Of a stretch of 64,000 nucleotides of DNA, positions 35,669 through 49,410 are shown one piece after another (the stretch's first letter is position 1; each line of letters starts with the position of its first letter). A program made the position numbers and the translations under genes. Source of the stretch: Epinephelus fuscoguttatus (taxonomy: Eukaryota > Chordata > Actinopteri > Perciformes > Serranidae); NCBI RefSeq assembly GCF_011397635.1, contig NC_064770.1, positions 32,140,598-32,204,597 of the forward strand. Reading direction: 5' to 3'. The notes beneath the pieces are model-generated. The model made no database searches and had not been told where the DNA came from. It was given only the letters and a program-made list of their open reading frames with translations.

Positions 35669-38600
35669 TATGCCACCTGTAGTAATGTTAAGACACGCAT
35701 GTTTGGAATCTGCACATGCATGAGAAATGCTAAGACAGCCTGCTTCACACTATTAGGTTAAAATGGTTATAAAAAGAAAAGTAGGCTGAGGTGGGAAAAA
35801 GGCTGGAGTGTATTTGCTAAGTGGGTCAAGGCATGTACAATAAAACCAAAGATAGGCAGAGAGTTTGACTCATGGGCTGCAAACGGAGCAGTCAGCGACA
35901 TGAGCAACTGAGGACAAGAAGTGGGACGTGAAGCATATGAGGCCTGATGAAGGGCAACCATCTGTAATACGAGCTGTCATACACTGTCTGCATCAATATT
36001 AAACAACTGTCTCTTATTTGGTTTCCTCAGCTACTTGCAAATGGAAGGATGAGAGGAAACGGAAAGGTTTTTACAAGTCTGAGAGAAGCAGTGAGGGAAG
36101 TGAGGGGGGGAGTAGCGGCAGGAAACTGGCTTGTCAAAGTTTACAAACAGAGCGAGGAGCCGGCTGCGCAGGAGGCTAAGTGGTGAGACAAACTCTGAGG
36201 CAACACAGAGGCCGGCCCAGAGGAAGAGGCTTGGCCTGTAGAGCATGGGAACAGTCAGAGAAGGTGGGACGGAGGGAGAAAAGAGACAGGGGAAAAACAA
36301 GATGTAAAATGAGCTCACTATTGGCTGATATTTGCTGGTCCAACTCTAAAATCCAGACAACACTAGTCATCCCAGTTTCCACTGACCTAAACGTGCACAC
36401 ACTCACTGTCCTATTTCTAGAGGACAGACATCATCTTTATGCCGCGAGCTTCCTGGAAACAATTCCCGCACACTCTTCATCGTCTTTCTTTCCCTCTTCC
36501 GTCATCCTTTACTCGTCTTCTAAACTAAATCTCACATGTCAAAAAAGGCCTTCTTTCATTCTCCAATGATCCTCCTTTTCTCTCAAACATTTTCCCCTCC
36601 TCGATTTCTTTCCTCCCCCACCACTACCGCTCTCCTTCCATCCCTCTGTTCTCTGTTTGCCTTTGCACAGATGGCCGGAGCAGCTGAGCAGGGCCAGAGG
36701 GGGAGAAACTGAGAAAAAAATATCCATGTATCCCAAACAACACATAAGAACAGATACACACAGCTAGTGCAACAGGCCGCCACCCAAAACAACCGAAGAG
36801 GCTGAGAGGGAGACGACGGGTAGCAGCGAAGAACAAGTCATGCCACACCCTTCTGTCACAGGGGTTTTTAAATGCCAGTGAGGCTCCAAAATGTGGACAG
36901 CTGGCTTAATTATGTGACTAACTACAACCAGTCGCAGCTTTTAGGAGAGAGGGTGGACACTGGTGGGAGTGAGTGAGGGGGAATAAAGACATTTAAATCC
37001 CAGACTGTTTTCATTTTTGTTTCAGAACCTGTGGTTCAGACTGTCTTTTATTTCTAACCTGCACTCATATTTGACTTAACTTTGAGGTGGCTAATTGCAA
37101 GGATCCAGATCTTTGAATCCACCCACTCCACAGAGTTTGAGGTTCTGATTCATCTTGCATCTTGACATGAAACAGCTGTTTCTCAGTTGAAATAAAAAAC
37201 AACCGATGGGACTAATGTCGTTGTCAAGCAGGGATAACCAATGAAGAGTGATAACAACAATGGCTAGCGCTATAGACGCTGCTATCAAGGCTGTTGTCAA
37301 TTATTAAATAAAGTTGGGCACTTTAACATGGGAGTCTGTGGGGACTGACTCACTCTTGGAGTCAGCCTCAAGTAGCCATTAAATGAATTGGGAGTTTTGG
37401 CACTTCTGCGTTGGCTTCACTTTTCAACCCTGGAAGTTGCCTCTTGGCTGAGACGTCAACTGCTGCTGATGTTGATTAAGCTAATGTTAGCTCCAAAAAT
37501 GCCGTCACTGGCTAACGTTTTAATGTTTTTAGCTGACTCGTTTTAAAATTATAAGAGCCCTGTAAAAGGGGTCTCATATGCACTTGATGGTTACATTCAT
37601 GATATCGAGCGAAATGATTTTGTGTCCCAGGCACAAAGTCAGCATCCTCACCAGCTGACGATGTATGTACAAGGCATGGAAACATAACATTACAAAAGAA
37701 AATATTTTAAGGACTAGGACTAACCAGTGTCTGACAGTATCCAGCACTGGGGCTAACTACATCATAACCACAAGTATATTTCAGACCTGTGGGAAACGAA
37801 GTTTGAGTAATACGTGGCATATCTATCAACACTGTGACCTAATTCGACCAAGCAGTGAACCAGGAAATAAGACTGTGTCCAATCACCAATCCCTCCTCTC
37901 TATGTCAGACTTTGGTGTTCTGCTCTTCCCACAGTAAACTAAAGCATCTGGCCTGGCTGTGCATTTCACTGCTACCCTACACTGCTGGTGTGTGTGTGTA
38001 TGAGAGAGAGTGATAAATCCTGATTGCACGGCCACAGCCAGTAGAACATTTCTCTTTCTCCTGCAAGTCTCCAGACAGCTGTGATATTGCACTTCTCTCT
38101 CTGGCTCTATTGCTCACTCGCCTGGCCTTACGTCATTAGGACCATCAGTCAGCGGGAAGCATAAACAGGTTAGCAACTAGGGCAGGAACACACTTCAGAA
38201 ACAGACTTTTTATCTACTCTCCACAGAAACTGGAGGTATGGAGGGATTTAAGACACATCACGACACTTTCACTATGTCAGCAGCCAAATAAACAGAGATG
38301 ACAGTTATCCCACCCTGGCTCTCGCCTCTTTACACCCCACTGTAATTAAATTTCTCATGATTCTACCTTTCTTACAGCATCTTCCTCACCAATTCCCTAC
38401 TAAACGTTCAGACTTCAGTAACTGTGACCACCATGCGGAAATCTGAACTCATTTATAAGTGCGTATTTTTCCATTTGTAAGACTTTGGACTGACATGTAA
38501 TTGTTTCGTCAATGTGCTGCGACAGCTTTATATTATCTTGAATTTCAGCCCTAATTACTGCAGCACTCCCAACTGAAACATCAAACCCATTAAGGCTATT

Positions 38601-41479
38601 ACGGGTTTTCATTAACCCTAATTAGATTGTGGAGAGTTATTGCCTTTCAAACGGACTGAGTGAGCTTTTGTTACAAGGGAACACATCTGGTGAGAGCCTA
38701 TGCAGAAGCTGTAAAATGTTTGCTTAGATGGTAATGTAAGGAAATGAGGTAAAGTTCAACCTTGTCTTCAAACAGCTGGTTACAAACATCTAAATGTGCC
38801 AGTTAAATGTCTCAGTAATCGTTTAATTCTATTTATCAATGAGCGGTTTTGCTAAGAAATCCTTCTTTCTACAACCTCCTGCTTCACATTCATACAGCAC
38901 ATATTAGGACTGGGGCACTTTGTGGCATACTCTAGCTTTCTCCATTTACGACTAAGCAGCTTCACTACAGGAACTGGGGATTAAATGCGTTGCTGGTTCA
39001 CTGGCACTTCTACCAGAGCTGCTGCTGATGGTGGATTTTCATTGCTCAAATGGGTTACGGTGAGATAACATTACCATTGCATTACACAATATTTCACTGG
39101 GGTTACATTGCTTAAGTTCTCTCTCCAATTATAATATGGACTGGGGTATTGATTCAGCCCACATCCACACTAATATGTTTTTGTTTTTAAAACTAATACA
39201 ACCTCCGTCCACATGTGTATTTTGGCATCATTTCAGAAATAATCTCTGTCCATACGTGCATACCTGCAAACCCATATTGTAATACCATTCATGTACACTG
39301 AGCATGCACATGCAGGATGTAAACAGGAAGCAGATAGTCCACTCTATGGTTGGTGGCTTTGTTACAGAAAATACTACAAAGATGGTGAAAAGTAGGACTA
39401 GAGATTTCTTCGCTTGGACCACCAGAGGTGTAGGTGCCTGCGTCATTGTTTCCAAAAGTTTCTCACCCTCCAGACTGTAACAAGTTTTCCAACTTAAACG
39501 AGGTCAGCAGCATTTTCAAAAGTCTCTGTTTTACCTGTAGTCTACTAATAAGATGTGAATAAAGTTGGATCATATTCCAACTGTCTTAACACTTATATTA
39601 TTATTAGGCATTCCTCCAAGAACCAAAGAAAACCCAGACTGGCTGCTCTATCACAGCATCTTCGGTCCCGCCAAGGCTACAACCTGGGCTGTAACACACA
39701 AGCTGGCATTTTAAACCCATAAGGGACAGAATGTATTCAATGACCTGAAACATAATGGCTTGTCAGTTAGAGCACATTTCCAGCAGCTGATTCCAGACAG
39801 ATGGCTATGTCAGCTACACTGGGTCCATTTCAAAACATTTAGCAACAGTGCACCATGTGAAACACTTAGAACATAAAATGGCTTAATCTGAAGAGAATCG
39901 CTGTTCAAGATATTATTAACCGGACAGCCAGTCAGCTGTCCTGACCTCCTGTGGCCTGAGCAACACACAAAGGATCTGTAGGAGAAGAACTACTTCAACA
40001 GGCTGTGGTTGTTGTTCTTGGTATTCAGCTAACAACAATAGCTGGAGACAGAACTAAAAGTGAAGTGGGAGTCTCGCGCTGGTATCCTCTGGATTTGGCA
40101 GATTTTTGACTGTAAATTTCTGAATGTAGTTGACTTTGCAAAAATGTGTTTGTTGGCCTTCACAATGTGTCTAAATCATGTGGCTGCAGCTTCCAAGCAG
40201 CATCCCACTCCAAATTCCCTGCAAGCCTCAATGATGAGCTACAGAAACCGAGAACAAAGGAAACCCACACCAAAAGCAGTACTGGTCGAAGCAGAGGATC
40301 AGAAAAGACCAGTGAAGGACTGCTTTTAGCCTATCCTCACCCTCCACAAAAAAACACACTGTTTACATTCTTTGTATTATGGTGAATGAGTCACATGCTT
40401 GGTCTGATCATCAACTAGCTCTTCTCTAATGTCTTAAATGCACTTTTATCGACTAGCGTCAGTGTAACAGCTTTTGTGTGCAAGTCTATCTATCTTGTTA
40501 TTACATTTGCATTTGTGCACACTGTAAGTAGACACAGTATATAACAGTGGATATTGTTTAAGTATAACTGTACTTTACATGTTTTAATACATGAAGTTTT
40601 AATTTTATCTCATACACAGCCCCTTCCTTGTTTGTACATCATTATTTTTAAAAGGATTTTGTATGACATTGTGTAAAATTTGCTTTTAGGCAAACATTGT
40701 CTGTTTTATTTCTGTTGTTGTCATTATTATTGCACTTAATAGGCCTCAAGCACTAAGCTAATGATGGGCAAGCCAGCTCTGCAAGGTGAGATCATCCTCC
40801 TAGGCATCATCCCTTCCTAATACCCACACTGGGACACAAACAAAACGTGTGTGTGTGCTCATACTCGTGTGTGTATCCCTGACACATAACAGTGTTTGAG
40901 CCTATACTGTCAATATCTGGAAGGCATCCAGCTCCGCTGAGGGATCTAAGCTTTTCTGACTGTCTAGACATAAACTCTTCTTGAATAATCAGGTCATCAG
41001 CATATTTTAACAGTAAACTGGTACTTTGACCCCCTTTTTGCTTCATGTACAATCTACTACTGTGTGCATGGGAGGAGGGAGGGGGGCATGTACATGCACT
41101 ATACATGCCTGTTTAAAATAAAGCTGAAGGTTACATTCAAAGACCCACTGACAGAAAAATGCATTTCTGAATTTGGAAAAAGAAAGTAGTGCTAAGGGTA
41201 GCTGTGATTCATTATGCACATTCAAATTAGGAAGCTGCAGGGTTAGTAAGCTAAATGTTAAGTTAATGTCAAATCTGCTCTCTGGCTGTGGTGCGTGTTC
41301 ATGTCTAATCACATCCACTGTCGCTGAGAAACACGGGACTCTTCGTCTTCTCCACACAAAGGCCAAAATCACAGTCCCCTGCTCATTCACTCTCTTTAGC
41401 CAACCAACCATCCCAGCATGTATCTGTGCATGAATCGCCGTGGTAGAAAGTCAGCTGTGCTTCACAGTACACAACTGTG

Positions 41480-41502
41480 TACACACACACACACACACAC
41501 AC
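41480..41502. repeat. (CA)n microsatellite
   Basis: About 11 CA units. Confidence 0.95.
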
Positions 41503-42628
41503 ATGTATTCTGTGAGCCTTCTTCTATCCCCGGGGCCTACTCTAAATAGTAGTCAAAGAGAGGGATTGTGGGGGAAGGAGGCAGTGGTGGTGGGGGTGGG
41601 GTGGCGGAGACGGTAGAGAAGATGCAAAAAGAAAGTGAGCTTTTGTGGCCGATGTAACACGCCGCTAACGCCGACACAAACTCGTGCAAGCTTGATAACA
41701 TCCTTCAAGGCGTAACTACTGCCTCCATAAGAGGATAGAAGGTTGAAGGAAAGACATCAGCGGTGAGGGGGAGGATGCCAGTGGGTCGGGTCTGGTTTTT
41801 GAAGGCATTTTTAACGAGCAGTCAGCGGCCTCTGACCCTGTAATTGACATGCTTTTATCTCAACAAGCAGCAAACAGAAGATACTGAAGTGCTGTGCTCG
41901 CTCTTTGACACTGCTAATAAACCATCCTATTTCCTCTGACACAGCCACGGTAGCATTTATAAAGCACATCTTGTCAAATCACAAATGTCGATGTAAGAAA
42001 TTGTGAGCACTGATTTTTGAAATGCTCTTCACATCAATAATAGTTTGTAAGAAATTCATGAAGTCTTTATTTGGAGGACAATGAACAAAAACATGTCTTG
42101 ATATTCAGTTTCTTTTAAAAATACGTCAAAATGTCTCTCATTAATATCATACATATCCATATACTGGACATCAGTGTACCCTTTTACATCTTCCTTTCTT
42201 GCTATCAGCTCCAAACAACAGCTCCAAACTTGTCTCTTCGAGGAGCTCAACTCTGCACGATTTAGGTCTACCGTAAGCAGCTCTGCTTCAAAAATTTACT
42301 GCTCTTTTGCTTACAGTGCTGCTGCACATAGACGAGCAGGCTGATGCAAGTGGCCTCTGATTTGACGCTGTTTTACTTGTGACTGTGGCCAAAAGTTACC
42401 AAATAAGGTGGAATGTGAGTGTGTGTATCACTCCTCCTTTTTGCAAGGGGGAGAATGTCAGAATCAAGACGCCACACACTGGCATGGGGCCTGAGATTGT
42501 CCATTCAACCTACTCCAAATCACAACAGTAGTCTCAGTCAACACTTCTTACCATTTAGGGCGACTTAAGCCTGCTTTATTCTTTCTGTGTCGGCATGTCT
42601 GCAGGGGTCCTCTTTGGTTTGTGTGATG

Positions 42629-42952
42629 TAGGGCTGCATGATGGTGGCCAAAATGATAATCTGGATTATTCTGATCAATATTGAGATCACGATTATTTAT
42701 CACCATTATTCACTGTTTTAGGGACAAAACATTTTACTGCACTTTCACATTTAAATAAACAGAGCAGTGCTTTGACTTCCATGCTGTGCTACATTCTGCT
42801 AATTCACTAATCTCTGCATCAACATTCAGGAAAGAGTTTTCTATGAGCAGAGCATGCATTTAAATGTCAATATCGTAGTCGATCATGTTCATTTTATTGT
42901 GGGAAGCCAAAATTGTGATCTTGATTAATATTTGACCAATTGCGCAGCCCTA
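42629..42952. mobile_element. hAT-like MITE, 324 bp
   Basis: The ends TAGGGCTGCATGATGGTGG and, inverted, TAGGGCTGCGCAATTGGTC share TAGGGCTGC. Flanks gtgtgatg (42621-42628) and gtgtgacg (42953-42960) form an 8-bp target duplication with one mismatch. The interior is AT-rich with GATTATT motifs typical of this fish family. No coding capacity. Confidence 0.85.
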
Positions 42953-45900
42953 GTGTGACGTAAATGGTGTCATCTCACCATGCCAGCAAAGGTCCAAGCA
43001 AACCCCATGTGGATGTCCGCGTGCAGTCCATTTTTTGTGACTGCATAAACTGTACGCATAGCAAGCGTGGTGACTGTGCATGCTCCAGTTACACAATATA
43101 ATCTCTTATTCCACACTCCAGTAGTGTTGGTGATGTATGCACCTTAAACTGGTTTGCCATGAAGTAGAAAAAGAGGATAACAAAACGGATGCTTGTTTTG
43201 AACAGAAGTTGTGCCAGGAGATCTGCCACTGATCAATTAATTTAAGAAAATTATTGATGGATAATGGAAAAATGGTAACGCAAAGAAGATGAGTGCTGCA
43301 GGGGAGTGACATGGAGAGAGATCCATCTTAACTTGAACTGAATCAAAGTAAAAATCCTAAGCAAAGATGCCCAGCCACTGAATCTTTCAGTTACTCTCAG
43401 CCAAATCTTGGCAGAACACTAGTAACAGACTAACAGCTGCAACAGCTCACAGGCTAACACTGTTTGTACAGGTAGAGCACAAGAAATAAAGAGTTACCTC
43501 CACAGTCAATGAACCCATTTATATTAGACTGTAAACTGTCAGATAATCCCATCCTGCCTATAAAATAAACTCTCGCTTTAGGACTCATCTTTGTCAAGGA
43601 GTTATGTAACAGCGGTCCAGGATCACAGCAAAACCTTTCAAAGCCACTTCTACCCACCATCCGCAACCGCTGACTCTCCATCTCATGACACTTAGTGGGA
43701 TGGTTTCTGTGCATGTCACCGCCTCGTTCTCAGCTTCAGCACACATCACTACAGCTTGCTGCAGATCTCCGGAGGACACCAAACGCATCCATGAGACAAG
43801 AGGCTGATTATAACCAAACACATCCCTGATGAGGATGTGCACAGGGATGGACGAATAGAAACTATAGGTGAGGGAGTCAGATGAAGGCTGCTGCCACTGC
43901 CTCCATCAACTTGATACTAATCACAACTCACACATTCCCCAAACACCCCCGACCTGAGGTCAGGAAACCACCTCTGTCCTGCACACAAATAAACTCCAAA
44001 CAAAGCACGCTGCTCTGCATGGCATTCCCCAAAGACTGTGGGAGGGCTGAGCAGGCAGAGAGGAGGGAGAAAGGGAGGAAGCAACATGGAGGGAGAGAGA
44101 CAGAGAGAGGGTAGGCTTCCATCAAAATGCTGTGAAAAGCTGTGAGTAAGAAAAAAAATCAGGCAAATTATGCAACCAAATGACTTCACAACGCTGTTAT
44201 TGATGTAAGTTTTGTTTTGTCCTAACTTTTCTGTAACATCATGGTACATTATTGTTAATCTCTGCACTTTTTTCTGCATGTTTTAGGGTAAAGAAATACA
44301 TTATTTTACCTGTATTTTTAGTTGCAGTTACATTGAAATAGGCTATTGTGTTTTTAATGGTGTTCATTTTTAATGCACAAACCCTACTTAAAATCATGTA
44401 TAGTTTCTTGACAGTGATTTATGATATATAATGGTGTATTTGCATCTTTATTAAACAGCCTTTTGTTTTACTACCTTGTTCTCATCTAACATCTTTTTAG
44501 GAGTCTATTAACTGTAATACATAGTCCTGATTCTGACATCACACAGATTATTATTTTTTTCCCACAAGACAAATAGAGGAGGGAAGGTACTTTTGTCAGC
44601 CCCAAGTAGTGTCTGCAAGTCCTGAGAGGCACCTGATTTGGCCGCATGGTGTTGGATGATGTGCGGGGAACCTTCTTTCAACTACCGTCTGCAAGTCTTC
44701 TCTTTAGGCCCCCTTCAACCTTCACCAATAAGGTAGGGCAACCTGTATGTAGCCTTGGAGGCAAAGCCAGGAGCAAAAGCGCTCACTGCTGCTTATTGAT
44801 TGCTGTCAGCATGCAGTGATAATTGAAGGCAACTCAGATCAATATTTTTATCAACTCAGATCTTCTATCATCTGAACCCCAGTAGCTGGACAGCATTTTT
44901 TCTTTATGTGCTAATTCAAAATACACATAAAAACATGTGGATGAACAGCTACTTGTGGATGTAGACAACAAAGTAAAGCTGTGAGGACAAATGTGTCTGA
45001 TGCCATTAGTTAACCAGACCTACCTCTTGCACACAGCGGCAGAGCCACAACAAACAAACACACCAGTCTCCTCCCCTGCTGATTGGTCAAGTGAGCTCCT
45101 TAAAGGCGTACAGCACAGTCGTTCCCATCAATTGATTTCCAGTGAGTCAAAGAGCTGCTGCGATGCTCAATAAGACCAACTGAGCCAGAACAAAGGCCCT
45201 GCTGGGAGGAAGGAACAAGTTTTTTTTCTGTCTCCTTGTTTACTTGGCTGCTGCTAGCGTGTGTGAGATAGAGCAGCAGATTGTGCGACAGACACCTGGA
45301 TCACAGAAACATGTGACCGGAAAGGGTGGCACTAATCCTGAGGACTCTGTGGAGCGTCGCACTAAGATTTCAAACTGTCCTCAAGTGAAAACTTAACTGC
45401 GTTTAAGGGATTACAGGACTATAAAAAAACATCTCACTGTAATAAAACAATACAGCAAATCAGCATCAAGGCGAGTATAACTGCCACAAATGGCAGAGAA
45501 TACTGTTGTCGTCACAGTTTAGGGCTGTCCATTGTGCATGTTCAAACCACCCCCCTCCTTCCTACGAACACCAAACAAGCTGATGCACACAAAACACACA
45601 TACAAACACTCGAACCCTGTCCTTCCCATGGTGCGTTCAGGCTTGGAGAAACTCGGCCCCCTGGGGACAGGCAGATTAACACATGACAGAGCTTGTTAAC
45701 CCTGGACAAAGAGAGATGCTAATCTTGTACAGTCAGCCTCGACTGTCCTAAAACAGTACACAGACACACGGGGAAAGTGAGAGAGAGGGACAGAGGGAAG
45801 CCCAAGAAAGATGAGAAAGAACGAGGGAGGGATACGCAGCAGTAACAGAGGCCTCAGTATGTCCCAGAAACTAGACAATACTGTGGGGAGGCAGGGCTAG

Positions 45901-48089
45901 AGGGTCCGTCAGCCTTAAAACAAAAAGGGGCAGAGACAGAGCCCGACTGCAAACAACAGTGAGGACCCTACTACAGCCTGGCTGAGCTCCACCGCCTGCA
46001 GGGACGACCAGCAGGGCACAGAGCTCGACTGTGTGGATATTGATCACACAGGAGAAATGGGGAGCCACGGTAGCAGCTCCACAGATGGGAAGGCCGGAGA
46101 AAGAGACGGAGACAGACAGAGGAAGTGCATTAGGTTCCTCTGATGCTGTTAGCTCTCTCCCCTGGGAGATAAGAGGGATAGCAGTGACAAGGGTTTTAAG
46201 AGAGGACAATAAAAGGAGGGATTGGTGGTGGGGGGTAAAAAGGGACAGAGGGAGTGTGGGCAAGAAAGAAACAGGAACGCAAGGAGAGAGACTGAGGACC
46301 CAACTGAGAGGCAACAGAGAAACTAAGGCTAATTTGTAACTTGAAGAGCTGCTGGATCATCTCCATAATGGGCCGTCTGCCCACAAACAAGCTCCTCTTT
46401 GGGGGTAAATGAGATCAGGCCAGCCCGGGACCAGCTGGTGGCTTGGATCAATGACACCAGATAGAGCAGATATAGAGATGGAGGAAGAGGGCAGAACCAA
46501 GGCATCTGGACAGGATGGCAGAAACATGCCCGAGAGGCTTTGGTGTTCTCTGGAGGTTTTGCCCAGGGACACGGACACACGCACGCAAAGTACAAGTGGA
46601 ACGACCGTGTCCATAAGAGGATTATGTCCTCCTGTTTGAAGTGGAACAAGGCACGTTCCAGATGGAATCTGATCCCTCGCAGGATGGCGGACAGGTTGGA
46701 CGGTTGACCAGATCAGTGCCTGCTAACTACAGCTTTCTAAGAACAAAACATCCACCACACAAATGGACTCGAAATACCACAACATCTGCCAACCTACTGC
46801 CATACACTGTTTTTACCACATCCACAACACCCATAAACATACATTAAGCACTTCACAGAGTTGATGATGTAACTTTACAGCAGTTAACTAATACACTGAG
46901 ACAGGGCATAGCCAGATTTAAGTGTCACCAGGAGAAACTGATATGACAGAGAAATAAATGGGCCCCTACAGCTGCCTATGGTAAAGGGAGTAAATCATTC
47001 TGTCAGCACCAGTGCCTGGCACAAATGCCTATCATTCCACACGTGGTGGCGATGTTGAGGGCAGGCTGGGTAGCCTCTGACATAACCTTGACCACATCAG
47101 GCACTCAGCCGGAGAAGCACACATACAGCAATGTCGATGTAAAGAGGGACCCACTGACACAAATATCTGCCACAGCCACAGGTAGCAGAGCAGCATAGTG
47201 ACTGACAGAGCAACCACCATTTTGGCCCCATTTTTAACATGTCCAATGCTGAATCACACCAAGCAACCAGGCGCCACTCACACATTGGGCCATGAAAAAT
47301 TTGGTCTTGAAGCCTAGCAACAAGGCTGTGAACCACGTCTATTATCCATCCTCCCACCAGAGGAATTCAGAGCGTCCAAACACAGCAAATTACTGCAGCT
47401 GCTGGCAAATACAGCCTCAAAACCGCACCGGCAGTTGCCAACTGCATGCCCTGACAACTGTGACAACCAAGGCTGCTATCATGACTGGGAGCACAGACGA
47501 CAGCAGCGTTTATCTCCACTTTATCTTCACAGCACAAATTCACTGCAGAGCCCATGGCAGTTTCCTCAAGCCTCAATCACCCCGAAAACACAAAGGGAAA
47601 CACAGTGTCTGTTGGTGTTTTGATAATCTCGAAACAAGAAACTATTGTGCTGCTGTTGCCATGGATAAAACAGGGCTGGAGGTGATGGTGGTCATTTTTA
47701 AAGATGCAAAAAAAAGTGCAAGGGTCACGGGTTCAGTCTGAAAAAAACCTGATGACTAGAGGCACAGGCTTGCCCTTGTCACAATTGAGAAGTTCAGAGC
47801 TGGGGGGGGGGGTTCAATTTGAGTCACACACCCACCAAACACCAGTCCTTAGGCTAAGGGCAAGCCGACACATTGGTCTATTAATGCGACAACCCACGCA
47901 GGATGGAGGCACAGGTCAGGAGGCCAGCTGGGGGCAAAATAGGTTATTAGAATTTAAATTGCCCTAAAATACAAGCTCATGAAAGACATCCAATGTGAAA
48001 ATTTTCTGTGACCATTTTTCATTATGTTTTGCAAAGAATAATCTCATCAGAAGAGGCACGTCAATGGTGCACTAAGATTTTTCTCTGGG

Positions 48090-48310
48090 TTGTTAAGTGG
48101 CTCTCAGTCTCATGTTGCTGTTAGAAATGCAACTAACAAGTGTCATTGTCATTATCAATTAAATGAGTTTAGGGGCCAATTAAAACACATTTTAATTATC
48201 TATTCATCTGCAGACCATTTTCTCATTTACTTCATTTATCATTTTGTCTATAAAATGTCAGAAAATTGTGAAAAATTCCCATAATAACTTTCCAGAATCC
48301 AAGGTGGCAA
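48090..48310. mobile_element. Dispersed fish repeat (copy 1)
   Basis: Contains TTTTCTCATTTACTTCATTT and GTCTATAAAATGTCAGAAAA, a pattern repeated at 49110-49200. It has no coding frame. The class of the repeat is not known to me. Confidence 0.55.
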
Positions 48311-48427
48311 ATTTAAATTGCAAAGATAGTCAGGTTACTATCAAACGACAAAGAAAAGCAGTAAATACTTTATAGGCTGGAACCAGTGGATGGTTGGCAT
48401 TTTCTGGAAATAAGAAATTACTGAAAC

Positions 48428-48680
48428 TAGAGATGTTCCGATAGTTGCCAGTGGCTGCACAGCAAAACTCTGCGAATATGTTACTGTTTCAGAGCGATGA
48501 AGAATTGATTTCTGTGAAAACTGCCATTTTATAAAGGGGTGAAATTACTTAAAAGTTCATCAATAAATTACGTGGTATGGAGTATGTGCCCAGACTAACG
48601 TACTCCTCTACACCGAATACAACATTTGAGGCAGTATTTGAGACATTTCAGATACTGGTATCGGTATCAGAACATCCCTA
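48428..48680. mobile_element. hAT-like MITE, 253 bp
   Basis: The left end TAGAGATGTTCCGATAG is the imperfect inverse of the right end CTGATACC...GAACATCCCTA. Flanks actgaaac (48420-48427) and acttaaac (48681-48688) match at 7 of 8 positions. It is inserted inside another dispersed repeat. Confidence 0.85.
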
Positions 48681-49410
48681 ACTTAAACAATTATTAAATT
48701 GTTGCTGATCATTTCTCTTTTGATTGATAAGCTAGTTAATTGGCTAACTGTTTCATCTCTAGCTGAATCAATAAATTATTTGAAAATGTTAACAAATAAT
48801 GCCCAAACCAATGGCTTAACAGAGCTGAAGTACCACCTTGGAAATATACACATAAAAATGAAAAGAAAACATATTTTTGCATTTGTGAACCTGTAAGCAG
48901 ACCCACAGAAAATATTTTCACTTTGATTTACATTTACTAATTAACCGATTATTAATCATTATCAAAATAACAACGATTTAATAGGTTGTCAAGCCACTCA
49001 TTAATTACTTCAGTAGACATTTCATAATAAGCAGCCATGTTTTCAAATGTCTGCTCCCTCTGCGTATGGAGGATCAGGCTTCAGCTCATGATTTTTTTTT
49101 TCTTTTTTTTTTTTTACTGCCGATTAATCTGCCGATCATTTTCTCAATTAATTAACTAGTTATTTGGTCTATAAAATGTGGAAAAATGTCAAGATGGCAT
49201 CCTCAAGTGTCTTGTTTTGTCCACAACACAAAGAGATTCAGTTTGACGCCATAGAGGACTAAAGAAACAAGAAAATATTCACATTTATGAAGCTGGAATC
49301 AGAGCATTTTGACTTTTTTTCTTTAAAAAATTACTCAAACTGATAAATTGATCATTAAATAAGTTGGATATTACTTTAACAACTAATCAATTTATCATTC
49401 CAGCTCTGTG
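48681..49410. mobile_element. Dispersed fish repeats (further copies)
   Basis: Recurrent motifs TTGATTGATAAGCTAGTTAA, TTTGGTCTATAAAATGTGG, GTCTTGTTTTGTCCACAAC and AAATATTCACATTTATGAAG belong to a repeat whose first copy is at 48090-48310. At least two partial copies, in one orientation. Confidence 0.55.
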
